A stretch of DNA of 64,000 nucleotides from Companilactobacillus mishanensis. Its GTDB lineage: Bacteria; Bacillota; Bacilli; Lactobacillales; Lactobacillaceae. Shown here piece by piece: positions 22,770-33,466 of the stretch; the stretch's first letter is position 1, and the number at the start of each line of letters is the position of its first letter. A model generated the notes under the pieces. The model was given only the letters and a program-made list of their open reading frames with translations, had not been told where the DNA came from and searched no databases. The DNA lies in assembly GCF_003946505.1 (NCBI RefSeq), contig NZ_RHON01000001.1, forward strand, positions 124,001-188,000. Reading direction: 5' to 3'. Both the position numbers and the translations under genes were made by a program.

Positions 22770-24590
22770 TTGGCAACAGAATATTTAGAGCATAAATTAA
22801 GCTTATTACCGGCTCGTCCAGGTTGTTATTTAATGAAAGATGTTAACTCAAAAATAATATACGTTGGTAAAGCCAAAAATTTAAAAAATAGAGTTCGTTC
22901 ATATTTTAAGAGTTCTCACGAGGGTAAAACTGCCAAATTAGTATCTGAAATTAGGGATTTTGAAACAATAATTACATCTAACGATAAAGAGGCTTTTTTA
23001 TTAGAGATAACTTTGATCCAAAAACACCAACCTTATTACAATATCCGATTGAAAAAAGGGACAGGATATCCATATATCAAGATTACTAATGAACGTGATC
23101 CTAAGATGGAAATTACCGGTCAGATCAAAAAGGATGGAGCTTATTATTACGGTCCATATCCTAATGTATATGCTGCATCAGGTACTTTGAATTTTCTACA
23201 AAAAGTCTATCCATTAAGACGTTGCCAGGGTCACATCGGGAGACCTTGTTTGTATTATCATATGGGACAATGTTTAGGAGCATGTTTCAAGGAGGTCCCA
23301 GAAGAAAAATATATTCGACAGATCGAGAAAATTAAAAAGTTTTTAGACGGTAACGTTGGTGAAGTAAAGGCAAGTTTGAAATCTAAAATGAAGACGGCGT
23401 CAGAAAAGCAGGAATATGAGCGTGCTGGAGAATTGCGCGATCAAATCCAATATATTGAAGCCACTGTTGAAAAACAAAAGATCATTTCAAATGATAGTAC
23501 ACCAAGGGATATCTTCAATTACTATGTTGAGAAGGGATGGATCTCAATTCAAATCTTCTTCATCCGTCAAGCAAGATTGATGAAACGTGAGAAGCGGGTG
23601 TTTGCTTGTGTCAATTCTCCTGAAGAAGAACTTTCTACATTTATTCTTCAATTTTATAATCGTCGCAATCAAGTTTTACCTAAAGAAATTTTGGTTCCGG
23701 AAAACATTGACAAAGATACACTTTCGGATGTTTTGAATGTTCCCTTTAGAACACCACAACGTGGTCAAAAACGTGATTTGATGGAGATGGCCGCTGAAAA
23801 TTCTAAATTAGTCTTGCAGGAGAAATTTAGATTAATGGAGTTGGATAATCGTCAAACTTATGGTGCACAAGAACAAGTATTCAAGGCTTTGGATCTACCA
23901 TATGGTCACGTGATCGAATCATTTGACCATTCACATATTCAAGGAACAAATCCTGTCTCTGCCATGGTCGTATTTCAAGATGGTCGACCTGAAAAAAGTA
24001 ATTATCGTAAGTACAAGATAAAAGGCGAGGTCGAACATCAGTCTGGTGCCGATGAGGCTGCCAATACACGAGAAGTCGTATACAGACGTTATTCAAGACT
24101 TCTGAAGGAAGAAAAGCCATTACCTGACTTGATACTGATGGATGGTGGAATAATTGAACTAAGAGCAGTTATGGATGTTTTACAAAATGAACTGGGAATA
24201 AATAATGTTCCTGTTGCTGGTATGGTCAAAGACAGTCATCACAATACTTCTCATTTAATTTTTGGAGAAGAGGGAAAAACGGTTGAACTTGATCGAAAGA
24301 GCCAAGGATTTTATCTACTACAAAGAATTCAGGATGAAGTCCACAGATTTGCTATTACTTTCCAAAGAAAAACCAGAAGTAAGAATGCTTTGTCATCCCA
24401 ACTTGATGGGATCCAAGGTGTTGGTCCCAAAACTAGAACAAAGTTACTTAAAAAATATGGTTCAGTCAAGAAAATCAAAGAGGCTCCCGTTGATGATATC
24501 ATTGAATTAGGTATCCCTCGAACCACTGCACAAACCATTAAAATAACTTTGGCAAATATTGAAACTCATAAAAAATATAAGAAGATGTAA
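22770..24590 (+). CDS. uvrC: Excinuclease ABC subunit C
   Basis: UvrC makes both incisions in nucleotide excision repair with UvrA and UvrB. The 606-residue protein has the GIY-YIG nuclease (GCYLMKD ... IIYVGKAKNLKNRVRSY, residues about 14-45), a UVR coiled-coil (YERAGELRDQIQYIE), the RNase H-like 5' nuclease (ESFDHSHIQG, LILMDGG) and C-terminal helix-hairpin-helix motifs (IQGVGPKTRTKLLKKYGS). The TTG at 22770 is chosen because CGAGG precedes it and homologues start here; upstream ATGs in frame lack a site. Confidence 0.95.
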   Translation: MATEYLEHKLSLLPARPGCYLMKDVNSKIIYVGKAKNLKNRVRSYFKSSHEGKTAKLVSEIRDFETIITSNDKEAFLLEITLIQKHQPYYNIRLKKGTGYPYIKITNERDPKMEITGQIKKDGAYYYGPYPNVYAASGTLNFLQKVYPLRRCQGHIGRPCLYYHMGQCLGACFKEVPEEKYIRQIEKIKKFLDGNVGEVKASLKSKMKTASEKQEYERAGELRDQIQYIEATVEKQKIISNDSTPRDIFNYYVEKGWISIQIFFIRQARLMKREKRVFACVNSPEEELSTFILQFYNRRNQVLPKEILVPENIDKDTLSDVLNVPFRTPQRGQKRDLMEMAAENSKLVLQEKFRLMELDNRQTYGAQEQVFKALDLPYGHVIESFDHSHIQGTNPVSAMVVFQDGRPEKSNYRKYKIKGEVEHQSGADEAANTREVVYRRYSRLLKEEKPLPDLILMDGGIIELRAVMDVLQNELGINNVPVAGMVKDSHHNTSHLIFGEEGKTVELDRKSQGFYLLQRIQDEVHRFAITFQRKTRSKNALSSQLDGIQGVGPKTRTKLLKKYGSVKKIKEAPVDDIIELGIPRTTAQTIKITLANIETHKKYKKM

Positions 24591-24625
24591 AAAAAGCGTT
24601 GCTGAAATTTTTCAGCAACGCTTTT
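24591..24625. terminator. Bidirectional terminator between uvrC and fruA
   Basis: AAAAGCGTTGCTGAA pairs with TTCAGCAACGCTTTT around ATT, with A-run and T-run. Confidence 0.9.
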
Positions 24626-24628
24626 GGT

Positions 24629-26587
24629 TTATTTAGATTGTGTTTCTGCAGCTTTTGCAGGTTTCCAAAGTCCATAGATAACTCCGGCAACGATTGCACC
24701 AATTACTACAGCTAATAAGTAAAGAAGTGGGTGGTTAGCAAGTAATGTTACGAATAAGCCACCATGTGGTGCTGGGACATTAACATGCCATAGTTGTGTC
24801 AAACCACCACCGATTGCTGCTCCGATAACACTTGAAACGATAACGTGAAGTGGATCTCCAGCAGCAAATGGAATAGCACCTTCGGTAATGAATGAAATAC
24901 CTAGAACATAGTTTGAAAGACCAGCTTGTCTTTCTTGTTCAGTAAATTTGTTTTTCCAGAATGTTGTAGCAATAGCAATTGCTAGAGGTGGAATCATACC
25001 ACCGACCATGACGGCAGCCATTAGGGCACCATCTTGTGTAGCTGTAAATGTACCAATAGCAAATGTGTATGCGGCTTTGTTGAATGGACCACCCATATCA
25101 ACAGCCATCATTCCACCTAATAGAGTACCAAGAATAACAGCATTACCAGTTCCCATTGATTCAAGGAAGTTAGTGATTGCGTGATTAACAACGGCGAAAA
25201 CAGGGTCAACTGCAAAGTACATGATTGCTCCAGTAAAGAGTAATCCTAGAACTGGATACAACAGAATTGGCTTTAGACCATCCAAAGTCTTTGGAAGTCC
25301 TTTAAGCAGTTTCTTGAGTCCAATTACGACCCATCCGGCGATGAAACCGGCAAGTAGACCACCGATAAATCCGGCAGGACTCTTAGAAGGCACAACTGAT
25401 GCGGTTGCGACAGATGCCATATAACCACCAACAAAACCAGGTAGTAAAGCAGGTCTGTCACCGATTGAAACGGCAATGTATGCAGCTAAGATAGGAATCA
25501 AGAAGCTGAATGCATAATTACCAACGTTGTTAAAGAATAAGAACCATTGTGAATGTGATCCAACGGCAGGCTCTAGTAAGAACGAGAGGGCCATTAAAAT
25601 ACCACCACCAACAACAAATGGAAGCATGTTGGAAATACCATTCATTAAGTCAGCATAAATTTTTGACCAAAGTGATTTCTTTTCAGTACTTTCTTCTTCG
25701 GTTGATGCAGCGCCACCTTCTGAGTGGAAGATCGGAGCTTTTTGTTCAGTAGCTAAGTTGATCAATTCCTCTGCTTTGTTGATACCGTCAGTTACAGGAC
25801 GGTTAACTAAGTGTTTACCATCGAAACGAGGCATATCGACTTTCTTATCTGCAGCAATGATGACACCATCAGCACTGGCAATATCAGAAGCAGATAACAA
25901 ATGTTTAACACCTTCAGAACCATTTGTTTCTACTTTAATATCAACACCCATTTTTTCAGCTTGTTCTTTTAGTGCAGCTTCGGCCATATATGTGTGGGCA
26001 ATACCAGTAGGGCAGGCTGTTACAGCAACGACGAAAGGTTTTTTGTTTGAAGATTCTTTAGCAGCAGCTTCAGCAACAGCTTTAGAACGAGCTTGTTCTT
26101 TTTCTTCGTCAGCTTTGTCTTTTGCTTCTTTAGCTGCCATAGCGTCGTCAAATAACTTTTGAACTTCATCAGCAGTTTTGGCCTTTTTTAGGTTTGAAAC
26201 TAAATCAGGATTGATCAAAAGTGATGATAATGATGCAAGTGCTTGTAGATGGAGATTATCAGCACCTTCTGGAGCGGCAATCATGAAGAATAGGAAGGTA
26301 GGTTGGCCATCCAATGATTTGTAATCTAAACCAGATTCACTTTTTGCAAATAGCACGGTTGCTCTTTTAACAGCCTTGTCATGTGCATGTGGTATGGCAA
26401 TTCCATCACCAATACCAGTACTTGTTTCAGCTTCACGTTTTAAAATGTCTGATTTGTAAAGTTCTTTGTCATCAATAACTCCAACTTCAAAGTATTTATC
26501 GACCATTTCGTCGATAGCTTCTTCTTTAGTGGTAGCTTTAAGATCCATGATCATGGCATCTTTTAGTAGTAGTTCCTTCAGATCCAT
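24629..26587 (-). CDS. fruA: PTS fructose transporter, fused EIIABC
   Basis: Imports fructose as fructose-1-phosphate. The 652-residue chain runs EIIA (1-150, phospho-His67 in AIPHAH), a charged linker (150-182), EIIB (183-285, Cys192 in VTACPTGIAHT) and the membrane EIIC (about 310-640, with GGPFNKAAYTFA and ITEGAIPFAAGDP). All phosphorylation residues are intact. It is the last gene of fruR-fruK-fruA, 12 bases after fruK. Confidence 0.95.
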   Translation of the reverse strand: MDLKELLLKDAMIMDLKATTKEEAIDEMVDKYFEVGVIDDKELYKSDILKREAETSTGIGDGIAIPHAHDKAVKRATVLFAKSESGLDYKSLDGQPTFLFFMIAAPEGADNLHLQALASLSSLLINPDLVSNLKKAKTADEVQKLFDDAMAAKEAKDKADEEKEQARSKAVAEAAAKESSNKKPFVVAVTACPTGIAHTYMAEAALKEQAEKMGVDIKVETNGSEGVKHLLSASDIASADGVIIAADKKVDMPRFDGKHLVNRPVTDGINKAEELINLATEQKAPIFHSEGGAASTEEESTEKKSLWSKIYADLMNGISNMLPFVVGGGILMALSFLLEPAVGSHSQWFLFFNNVGNYAFSFLIPILAAYIAVSIGDRPALLPGFVGGYMASVATASVVPSKSPAGFIGGLLAGFIAGWVVIGLKKLLKGLPKTLDGLKPILLYPVLGLLFTGAIMYFAVDPVFAVVNHAITNFLESMGTGNAVILGTLLGGMMAVDMGGPFNKAAYTFAIGTFTATQDGALMAAVMVGGMIPPLAIAIATTFWKNKFTEQERQAGLSNYVLGISFITEGAIPFAAGDPLHVIVSSVIGAAIGGGLTQLWHVNVPAPHGGLFVTLLANHPLLYLLAVVIGAIVAGVIYGLWKPAKAAETQSK

Positions 26588-26599
26588 TAATTCTTCCCC

Positions 26600-27523
26600 C
26601 TAACTTAATTGACTGACAGTAATGTCATTGTACACTTCATTTATTTTGGAACGTACGGCAATATCTTGACTGAATGCAGTTGCTGAACCGCAAGCGGCGC
26701 CTTCATGAAAACTTTCGATTGCGTCTTTAGTCTTCATGAATGTTCCGACAAATCCAGCAATCATTGAATCACCAGCACCAACTGAATTTATTACAGTTCC
26801 TTTTGGTGCGTTTGCTTTGTATACGTGGTCCTTAGTTACCAACAAGGCTCCATCACCGGCCATAGATACAAGTACGTGTTTTGCACCTTTATCCAAAAGC
26901 TTTCTAGCGTTATCAACAATATCTTGTTCTGATTTGAAAGTAGTATTGAATAAATCTGCCAGTTCGTGGTTGTTTGGTTTAACTACGAGTGGATGTAATG
27001 GCAATGTATCTAGCAATGCTTGTCCAGTAGTATCAATGACGAAATCGGCACCTTGGGCTTGAATCATTTTTGCAATATCAAGGTAGAAAGTATCAGCAAT
27101 TTGTTTTGGCAAACTTCCTGACATGATCACAACATCGTCATTACCAACTTGTTTTAGTTGATCAAGGAATGCTGACTTTTCATCTGCAGAAATGGCTGGA
27201 CCAGTTCCGTTTATTTCGGTTTCTTCATCTTGTTTTGTAGCATTGATTTTAACGTTGATTCGAGTGTCATCCTCAACGGTAGTAAATGATGTATTCAAAT
27301 TCTTCTTTTGTAGAAGTTTTTCAAACATCAATCCGGTTGCGCCACCAACGAATCCCAATGCTGTAGAATCAAGCTCTAATTCCTTTAATATAATAGAAAC
27401 GTTGATTCCTTTTCCACCTGGTAATTTTACATCGCTAGTAGTTCTATTCACCTCGCCATTGTTCAGTGCGTCGACTTGTAGCACATAATCAATGGAAGGG
27501 TTGGCAGTAATTGTATAGATCAA
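26600..27523 (-). CDS. fruK: 1-phosphofructokinase
   Basis: Phosphorylates fructose-1-phosphate to fructose-1,6-bisphosphate. A 307-residue PfkB-family protein with the N-terminal substrate motif LPGGKGINVS and the C-terminal anion-hole motif SVGAGDSMIAGF with catalytic Asp. The TTG start at 27523 immediately follows the fruR TAG stop and is served by GGAGG nine bases upstream, inside fruR, so translation is probably coupled. Confidence 0.95.
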   Translation of the reverse strand: MIYTITANPSIDYVLQVDALNNGEVNRTTSDVKLPGGKGINVSIILKELELDSTALGFVGGATGLMFEKLLQKKNLNTSFTTVEDDTRINVKINATKQDEETEINGTGPAISADEKSAFLDQLKQVGNDDVVIMSGSLPKQIADTFYLDIAKMIQAQGADFVIDTTGQALLDTLPLHPLVVKPNNHELADLFNTTFKSEQDIVDNARKLLDKGAKHVLVSMAGDGALLVTKDHVYKANAPKGTVINSVGAGDSMIAGFVGTFMKTKDAIESFHEGAACGSATAFSQDIAVRSKINEVYNDITVSQLS

Positions 27524-28276
27524 CTATTTAACCTCCGTTACTTTCGTTTGTCTGGATAATAATTCGAGCGATTTACTTGGCAACTCATTAGTCAATAATT
27601 CGGCATCCCTCAATGGTGCAAATCTATTGAAACTAACTTGACCACATTTAGATGCGTCAGCTAATACGTAAGCTTTATTTGAATTCTTAATGGTGATTTC
27701 TTTGGTTGATGCTTCCTCGGGATCTGGTGTTGTAAAACCTGCTTGAATGGAAAAACCATTTGTTCCGATAAAAGCTTTGTCAAAATGATAATTCTCTAAC
27801 GAGCTGGTCATGGTTGAACCTACGATTGCCTTGGTACTTGATTTTAGTTTTCCACCAGGTATGAATGTTTCAATCTGATAATCTGCTAAAATCGATGCAC
27901 TATCAACACTGTTTGTGACGACTAATAAATTGTTTAAATCTGAAAGGTAAGGAATGATAGTTTGAACAGTTGTACCAGCATCCAGAAAAATGACTTCATT
28001 GTCGTTTACTAGTGCGGCGGCGGCTTTTCCTATTTTATCCTTATCATCAGTATTGGCAGCCACTTTTTGTGAAAGGGCGGGTTCATCGTGGAACGAAATA
28101 ATATTTTGAGCACCACCATAAATTCTTAAAAGCTTGTGACAGTTTTCTAAATCCTGTAAATCACGTCTTAAGGTAGATTCTGATGCCCCAGTGAGGGGTA
28201 TCAAATCTTGCAACTTGACGATATTATGCATTTGAAGTTGCTTTAAAATAATCTGATGTCTCTCTTCGGTAAGCAC
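27524..28276 (-). CDS. fruR: DeoR-family repressor of the fructose operon
   Basis: A 250-residue DeoR protein: N-terminal HTH (IVKLQDLIPLTGASESTLRRDLQDLE) and a C-terminal sugar-phosphate sensing domain with FLDAGTTV and VLADASKCG. It is first in the operon, so it regulates itself. Three 10-bp-spaced direct repeats upstream of its promoter are the likely operator. The effector is probably fructose-1-phosphate, by family. Confidence 0.93.
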   Translation of the reverse strand: MLTEERHQIILKQLQMHNIVKLQDLIPLTGASESTLRRDLQDLENCHKLLRIYGGAQNIISFHDEPALSQKVAANTDDKDKIGKAAAALVNDNEVIFLDAGTTVQTIIPYLSDLNNLLVVTNSVDSASILADYQIETFIPGGKLKSSTKAIVGSTMTSSLENYHFDKAFIGTNGFSIQAGFTTPDPEEASTKEITIKNSNKAYVLADASKCGQVSFNRFAPLRDAELLTNELPSKSLELLSRQTKVTEVK

Positions 28277-28297
28277 TTACATTCACCTCTTGATGTT

Positions 28298-28325
28298 ATA
28301 ATACTCCATATTCCGTCAAAATCAA
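28298..28325 (-). promoter_or_regulatory. fru operon promoter
   Basis: On the minus strand TTGATT (28325-28320), 16 bases, TATTAT (28303-28298). Confidence 0.55.
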
Positions 28326-28334
28326 TCATAATCG

Positions 28335-28361
28335 TTCAAAAACATTCAAAAAGTTTCAAAA
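28335..28361. promoter_or_regulatory. Probable FruR operator: three TTCAAAA repeats at 10-bp period
   Basis: TTCAAAA occurs at 28335, 28345 and 28355, one per helical turn, with a further GTCAAAA at 28315 two turns away. DeoR-family repressors often bind tandem direct repeats. The array lies just upstream of the fru promoter and faces obgE on the other side. Confidence 0.6.
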
Positions 28362-28429
28362 TGTGTCAGGGCTGAGAAAAAACATTGGACACTTAATTAG
28401 GTTTAGAAGTATGATGGTACGTGTTTTTG

Positions 28430-28438
28430 TGCTAGAAT
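28430..28438 (+). promoter_or_regulatory. Extended -10 promoter of obgE
   Basis: TGCTAGAAT fits TGnTATAAT, 50 bases before the ATG. Confidence 0.45.
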
Positions 28439-28487
28439 TTAAAAATGATAAATAAAATTACAATAATAGGTAGAAAGGAGGGGTCAA

Positions 28488-29762
28488 ATGTTTGTTGATA
28501 ACGTTAAAATCACCGTCAGATCAGGTAAAGGTGGCGATGGTTCAGTAGCATTTAGACATGAAAAGTACGTCCCTCTAGGTGGACCAGCTGGTGGAGACGG
28601 CGGTCGAGGCGGAGATATTATTCTCCGTGCTGATGAAGGAATGAATACTTTGATGGATTTTCGTTACAAGAGAATCTTCAAAGCAGATCCAGGTCAAAAT
28701 GGACAGATCAAGTCAATGTACGGTCGTAAGGCTGATCCAGTTTATATTGCAGTGCCAACAGGTACCTCAGTATATGATGAAGATTCTGGACAGTTGGTAG
28801 GAGACTTGATCGAGAATAATCAGGAACTTGTCATCGCCAAAGGTGGAAAAGGTGGACGAGGTAATATTCATTTTGCCAACTCTAAGAACCGCGCACCTGA
28901 AGTCGCTGAAAATGGTGAGCCCGGTCAAGAAAAACATATCAAGTTGGAATTGAAACTGATTGCCGATGTTGGTTTAGTTGGTTTTCCTTCTGTAGGTAAA
29001 TCGACCTTGCTTTCGGTAGCAACTTCAGCCAAACCTAAAATAGCTGCATATCACTTTACGACTTTGAATCCTAACTTAGGAATGGTCAAATTAGATAACG
29101 GTCAAGATTTTGTTATTGCTGATTTACCAGGTTTGATCGAAGGTGCATCAAATGGTGTCGGATTGGGAATTCAATTCCTACGTCACGTTGAAAGAACTAG
29201 AGTTATATTGCATCTAGTAGATATGGATCCTGAAAACGGTCGTGATCCTTATACGGATTATTTAGCCATTCGTAAAGAACTTGGAACATATGATGAGAAT
29301 ATTCTAAGTCGACCAGAGATAATCGTTCCAACAAAGTTGGATGTTGAAGGTTCAGAAGAAAGACTTCAAGAATTCAAAGAAAAGTTACCTGATGATGCAG
29401 ACATATTTGCAATATCAAGTATTCAACATACAGGTGTCAAACAACTGTTGAATCATACTAGTGAAGTTCTAGCAAACGCTGAACCAATCCATTTCAATGT
29501 TGTAAACGATGAAACTGTCGAATACAAGTATCAACCAAAAGCAGATAAATTTAAGATCGAAAAAGAAGAAGATCATAGCTTTATTGTCACTGGTGACGAA
29601 GTTGAGCGTCTATTGCAGATGTCAAATCTTGATCATCAAGACGGTATTATGCGTTTTGCACGTAAGCTTAAGGGTATGGGTGTAGAAGATGCACTTATCA
29701 AGGCTGGTGCAGAATCAGGCGATTCAGTAACGATTCTGGACTTCACATTCGAGTTTATTTAG
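28488..29762 (+). CDS. obgE: Obg-family GTPase (CgtA)
   Basis: Essential GTPase in large-subunit ribosome assembly and stress signalling. The 424-residue protein has the glycine-rich Obg fold (1-157), the G domain with [10 protein letters not shown] (P-loop) and DLPGLIEGA (G3), and the C-terminal OCT domain (about 345-424). AAAGGAGGGG precedes the ATG. It is followed 22 bases later by the acetyltransferase gene. Confidence 0.96.
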   Translation: MFVDNVKITVRSGKGGDGSVAFRHEKYVPLGGPAGGDGGRGGDIILRADEGMNTLMDFRYKRIFKADPGQNGQIKSMYGRKADPVYIAVPTGTSVYDEDSGQLVGDLIENNQELVIAKGGKGGRGNIHFANSKNRAPEVAENGEPGQEKHIKLELKLIADVGLVGFPSVGKSTLLSVATSAKPKIAAYHFTTLNPNLGMVKLDNGQDFVIADLPGLIEGASNGVGLGIQFLRHVERTRVILHLVDMDPENGRDPYTDYLAIRKELGTYDENILSRPEIIVPTKLDVEGSEERLQEFKEKLPDDADIFAISSIQHTGVKQLLNHTSEVLANAEPIHFNVVNDETVEYKYQPKADKFKIEKEEDHSFIVTGDEVERLLQMSNLDHQDGIMRFARKLKGMGVEDALIKAGAESGDSVTILDFTFEFI

Positions 29763-29784
29763 TAATTTAGGGGCAAAGTATATT

Positions 29785-31701
29785 ATGAACAAATCACCAA
29801 AGAGACGTTATATTGGCGGATTTGATGGACTGAGAACGTTAGGTGTTATTGGCGTTATTATGTACCATTTGAATCCAACTTTATTTTCAGGTGGATACCT
29901 TGGGGTACCCATCTTTTTCCTAATCTCGGGGTATTTAATAACTGATCATTTTTTCAACACTGTTGATGCAGGCGGTGAGTTTTCTTTAGGGGGATTCTAT
30001 GTAAATAGAATCAAGCGATTGTATCCAGGACTATTGTTTGTTTTATTAGCTTCTGGAGCTTATATCGTCCTATTTTTGAAAGATTTGCTGTACCACTTAG
30101 ATCAAATATTCGTTACCAATGTATTGAATGTTTATAATTGGTGGCAGATTTTCAACGGTCAATCTTATTTCGAAAGATTTGCCAATAATGAATCGCCCTT
30201 TACACATTTGTGGACATTGTCAATTGAAGGCCAATTTTATATCGTTTGGCCAATATTATTATTGTTGTTCATCAAGTTTGGTGTTAGAAAGAGTCGAATC
30301 TTTTGGTTTGCAATGATTGTATCAATTGCTTCAGCCATCCTAATGGCATTGCTTTATCAACCTGGTGTTGATCCTAGTCGTGTTTATTATGGTACTGATA
30401 CTAGATTGTTCTCAATCTTATTGGGATGTGGTCTAGCAATAGTTTGGCCAGCGGAGAAACTTAAACATGGTGTTATGAAGAGCGACAAGATCAAGCTCAA
30501 TATCGTTGGTTTGCTTTCGTTTGCCTTGATGATATTCATGATATTTACCGTTAAAGATTCATCACCATTCTTATATCGTGGTGGAATGTTCATATTCTCT
30601 GTCGTAACTTGTATCTTTATCGGAGTGGTCGCTCACCCTGATGCTGTTTGGAACAAGGTTTTATCTAATAAACTTTTCCACTATGTTGGAAGCAGAAGTT
30701 ATGGACTTTATCTTTATCAATTTCCAGTGATGATCTTTTTTGAATCGAAATTTAAAGACATCGCTAATCATCCGATCCTTTATCCAGTTATCGAAGTTGT
30801 CATTATCTTCTTAGTAACAGAATTCTCGTATCGATTTGTTGAGAGACCATTGTCACATGCAAAATGGAGTGACGTTAAGCATTTCTTTACGTCATCCTCA
30901 GCAATGAGTCGTATTTTAGCAATCATTATTGCTGCCATTTGTATTACTGGTGGTTATGGAGTTGTGAAAGCAACCACAGCACCAAAGCCAAAAGCTAATG
31001 ATAGTCAATTAGCTCAACAAATTAAGAAAAATACTCAGACGAATAGTAAGCGCAAGCAAAAGGCTATCGATAATCTGAAGAAGAATAAAAATGATTCTGA
31101 GGGATTATATTCTGCAGCAAATACTGCAAAGTATAAGAAACTTGCTAAATCACATCCTGTTAATAAAGATTTTGAAAAATATGGATTATCACAGGTCGAC
31201 TTACAAAGACTTCGTGATGTTAAAATGACAGGTGTTGGAGATTCAGTAATGGCCGACGGATTGAATAACTTTAACAAGTTATTTGATGAAAATAACGTTG
31301 TTATTGATGCCGCTGTTAGTCGTCAGTTGGATCAAAGTATTGATATTCTTCAAAAGTATAAGGATCAGGGAGCATTGGCTCCAAATGTTCTTATTGGATT
31401 AGGAACTAATGGTCCATTCTCGAGTGAACAACTTGATCAAGTTATGCATTTGGTTGGTCCCAAGACTCACGTATTTTGGATAAATACGTTTGTACCATCA
31501 AGACCTTGGGAAAAATCTGTCAACGAATTACTGGCAAATTCAACTAAGAAATATAAAAATCTTTCAATTATTGATTGGAATGGATATGCACAAGGTCACA
31601 AAGACTGGTTCTATGATGACAATGTTCATCCAAATCCAGATGGCTCGATGTACTATTCTTCATTTGTTGCCAAAGAAATATTGAAAGACTTAAAAAAATA
31701 G
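29785..31701 (+). CDS. oatA: Peptidoglycan O-acetyltransferase, OatA type
   Basis: Two-domain membrane enzyme that acetylates muramic acid (or another wall sugar) and so gives lysozyme resistance. Residues 1-400 hold the acyltransferase-3 domain with about eleven helices, the His of VIMYHLNPTLFSGGYLGV and the FTHLWTLSIEGQFY motif. Residues about 480-638 form an extracellular SGNH esterase domain with Asp-Ser in GDSVMADG, Asn in GLGTNG and the catalytic DDNVHP near the C-terminus. A charged, Lys-rich linker joins them. The exact wall target is inferred from the family. Confidence 0.88.
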   Translation: MNKSPKRRYIGGFDGLRTLGVIGVIMYHLNPTLFSGGYLGVPIFFLISGYLITDHFFNTVDAGGEFSLGGFYVNRIKRLYPGLLFVLLASGAYIVLFLKDLLYHLDQIFVTNVLNVYNWWQIFNGQSYFERFANNESPFTHLWTLSIEGQFYIVWPILLLLFIKFGVRKSRIFWFAMIVSIASAILMALLYQPGVDPSRVYYGTDTRLFSILLGCGLAIVWPAEKLKHGVMKSDKIKLNIVGLLSFALMIFMIFTVKDSSPFLYRGGMFIFSVVTCIFIGVVAHPDAVWNKVLSNKLFHYVGSRSYGLYLYQFPVMIFFESKFKDIANHPILYPVIEVVIIFLVTEFSYRFVERPLSHAKWSDVKHFFTSSSAMSRILAIIIAAICITGGYGVVKATTAPKPKANDSQLAQQIKKNTQTNSKRKQKAIDNLKKNKNDSEGLYSAANTAKYKKLAKSHPVNKDFEKYGLSQVDLQRLRDVKMTGVGDSVMADGLNNFNKLFDENNVVIDAAVSRQLDQSIDILQKYKDQGALAPNVLIGLGTNGPFSSEQLDQVMHLVGPKTHVFWINTFVPSRPWEKSVNELLANSTKKYKNLSIIDWNGYAQGHKDWFYDDNVHPNPDGSMYYSSFVAKEILKDLKK

Positions 31702-31714
31702 ATAGGATTTTTGT

Positions 31715-32641
31715 ATGGAATTAGAATTTTTGGGAACTGGCGCGGGAGTGCCTTCAAAAGGCAGAAATGTTTCAAGTACTGCATTGAAACTATTAGACGA
31801 AAGAAACGAAGTTTGGTTGTTTGATGTTGGGGAAGCAACACAACATCAAATATTAAGAACCGCAATCAGACCTAGAAAAATAACAAAAATTTTTATAACT
31901 CATTTACATGGTGATCATATTTTTGGTTTACCAGGATTGTTGTCGAGTCGTGCCAATCAAGGTGGCCAAGAACCATTAGAGTTGTATGGTCCCGTCGGTA
32001 TAAAGGATTTTGTGGAAACATCTCTAAGGGTTACTGGAACAAAGCTAAATTATCGAATCAAGTACATTGAAATGAAAAATGGTGGCGAGATATTTAGCGA
32101 TAAAACTTTCTCAGTTTATGCTGGAAAGTTAGAACATCGCATCACTTGTTTTGGCTACAGAATTGAAGAAAAGCCTCGAACTGGTGAACTTTTAGTGGAT
32201 AAGCTAAAAGAATATAATATTCCGAACGGTCCTATTTTTGGTGACTTGAAAGCTGGAAAGACAGTCACTCTGGAAGATGGTACGCAATTAGACGGTAAGG
32301 ACTTTATTGGCCCTGATAAGCCAGGTAAGAAAGTCGCAATAATTTCTGATACTCGGTATACTCCAGAAATCGATAAATTGATCGATCATGCTGATGTGGT
32401 CGTCCATGAGTCGACTTTTTCAGATGAAGATAAAAAGTTGGCGTACAACTACTATCATTCGACGGCGTCTCAAGCTGCACGTGAAGCCAAAAAAGCACAT
32501 GCAAAAGGCTTGTTATTGACTCATATTTCTGCTAGATATACAGGTAAGGCGTCATTGATTTTACAAAATGAAGCTAAGAAGTTTTTTGAAAATAGTCGAG
32601 TGGTTAATGATTTTGATGTTTATGAAGTACCATTTAATTAG
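31715..32641 (+). CDS. rnz: Ribonuclease Z
   Basis: tRNA 3'-processing endonuclease. A 308-residue metallo-beta-lactamase protein with the zinc motif [12 protein letters not shown] (about residue 62), the exosite segment ([10 protein letters not shown] ...), ISDTR and the C-terminal HIS motif LLTHISARY. It sits 13 bases after oatA and 15 before the SDR gene, so these form one transcript. Confidence 0.95.
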   Translation: MELEFLGTGAGVPSKGRNVSSTALKLLDERNEVWLFDVGEATQHQILRTAIRPRKITKIFITHLHGDHIFGLPGLLSSRANQGGQEPLELYGPVGIKDFVETSLRVTGTKLNYRIKYIEMKNGGEIFSDKTFSVYAGKLEHRITCFGYRIEEKPRTGELLVDKLKEYNIPNGPIFGDLKAGKTVTLEDGTQLDGKDFIGPDKPGKKVAIISDTRYTPEIDKLIDHADVVVHESTFSDEDKKLAYNYYHSTASQAAREAKKAHAKGLLLTHISARYTGKASLILQNEAKKFFENSRVVNDFDVYEVPFN

Positions 32642-32656
32642 AAATGGGGAATACTT

Positions 32657-33454
32657 ATGACAAATTTACTAAATCAAACTGTTCTCGTGACTGGTGCCTC
32701 ATCAGGTATCGGTAAAGATGTTGCAATAAATGCAGCTGAATCTGGTGCCAATTTGATTTTGGTAGCTAGAGATACTGAGAAATTGGCTCAAGTCAAACAG
32801 AAATGTATCGAAGTAGGAGATGAATATTCAAATCATTTTTACCTATCGATCGATATGAGTGATCCAAAAGCAATTACTGAGGGTGTCGAAACGATTTATG
32901 ACAACTTTGAAAATGTCGATATTTTAGTAAACGCAGCGGGTTTTGGTGATTTTTCAAATTATCTAGAGACCGATTTTGATTTGATAGAAAAAATGTTTCG
33001 TGTTAATGTGCTGGGATTAATGTTGATGACGCGTTTGGTTGCTTCTCATATGATTGAGAATGGCCATGGGCATATTTTCAACGTTGGTTCGATGGCTGGG
33101 AAGATCACTACTCCAAAATCTGCCGCATACTCGGCAACCAAAGCAGCTGTGATTGGCTTTTCTGACGGTATCAGGCTTGAACTAAAACCTTTCAATATAC
33201 TTGTCACGACCGTTAATCCGGGCCCTGTTGCAACTAATTTCTTTAATGTAGCTGACCATGAAGGTAAATATTTGGATTCTGTTAAAGCATTTGTTTTGGA
33301 CCCTGACAGATTAGCATGGGATATCGTTAATACATTTAACAAGAAAAAACGTGAGATCAATCGACCAAGATACATGGAATTAGCAAGTGTACTTTACAAA
33401 ATGGCACCAAGTGTGGGAGACTATTTCGCAGGGACGTTTGGAAATCGTAAATAG
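32657..33454 (+). CDS. Short-chain dehydrogenase/reductase
   Basis: A 265-residue classical SDR of the YqjQ/DltE-like group. NAD(P) loop TGASSGIG at 13-20, NAAG motif (VNAAGFG), catalytic Ser in NVGSMAGK, and YxxxK (YSATK). Substrate unknown. The C-terminus SVGDYFAGTFGNRK suggests membrane proximity. It is regularly found next to rnz in this bacterial group, as far as I recall. Confidence 0.88.
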   Translation: MTNLLNQTVLVTGASSGIGKDVAINAAESGANLILVARDTEKLAQVKQKCIEVGDEYSNHFYLSIDMSDPKAITEGVETIYDNFENVDILVNAAGFGDFSNYLETDFDLIEKMFRVNVLGLMLMTRLVASHMIENGHGHIFNVGSMAGKITTPKSAAYSATKAAVIGFSDGIRLELKPFNILVTTVNPGPVATNFFNVADHEGKYLDSVKAFVLDPDRLAWDIVNTFNKKKREINRPRYMELASVLYKMAPSVGDYFAGTFGNRK

Positions 33455-33466
33455 GGGATTATAGTT

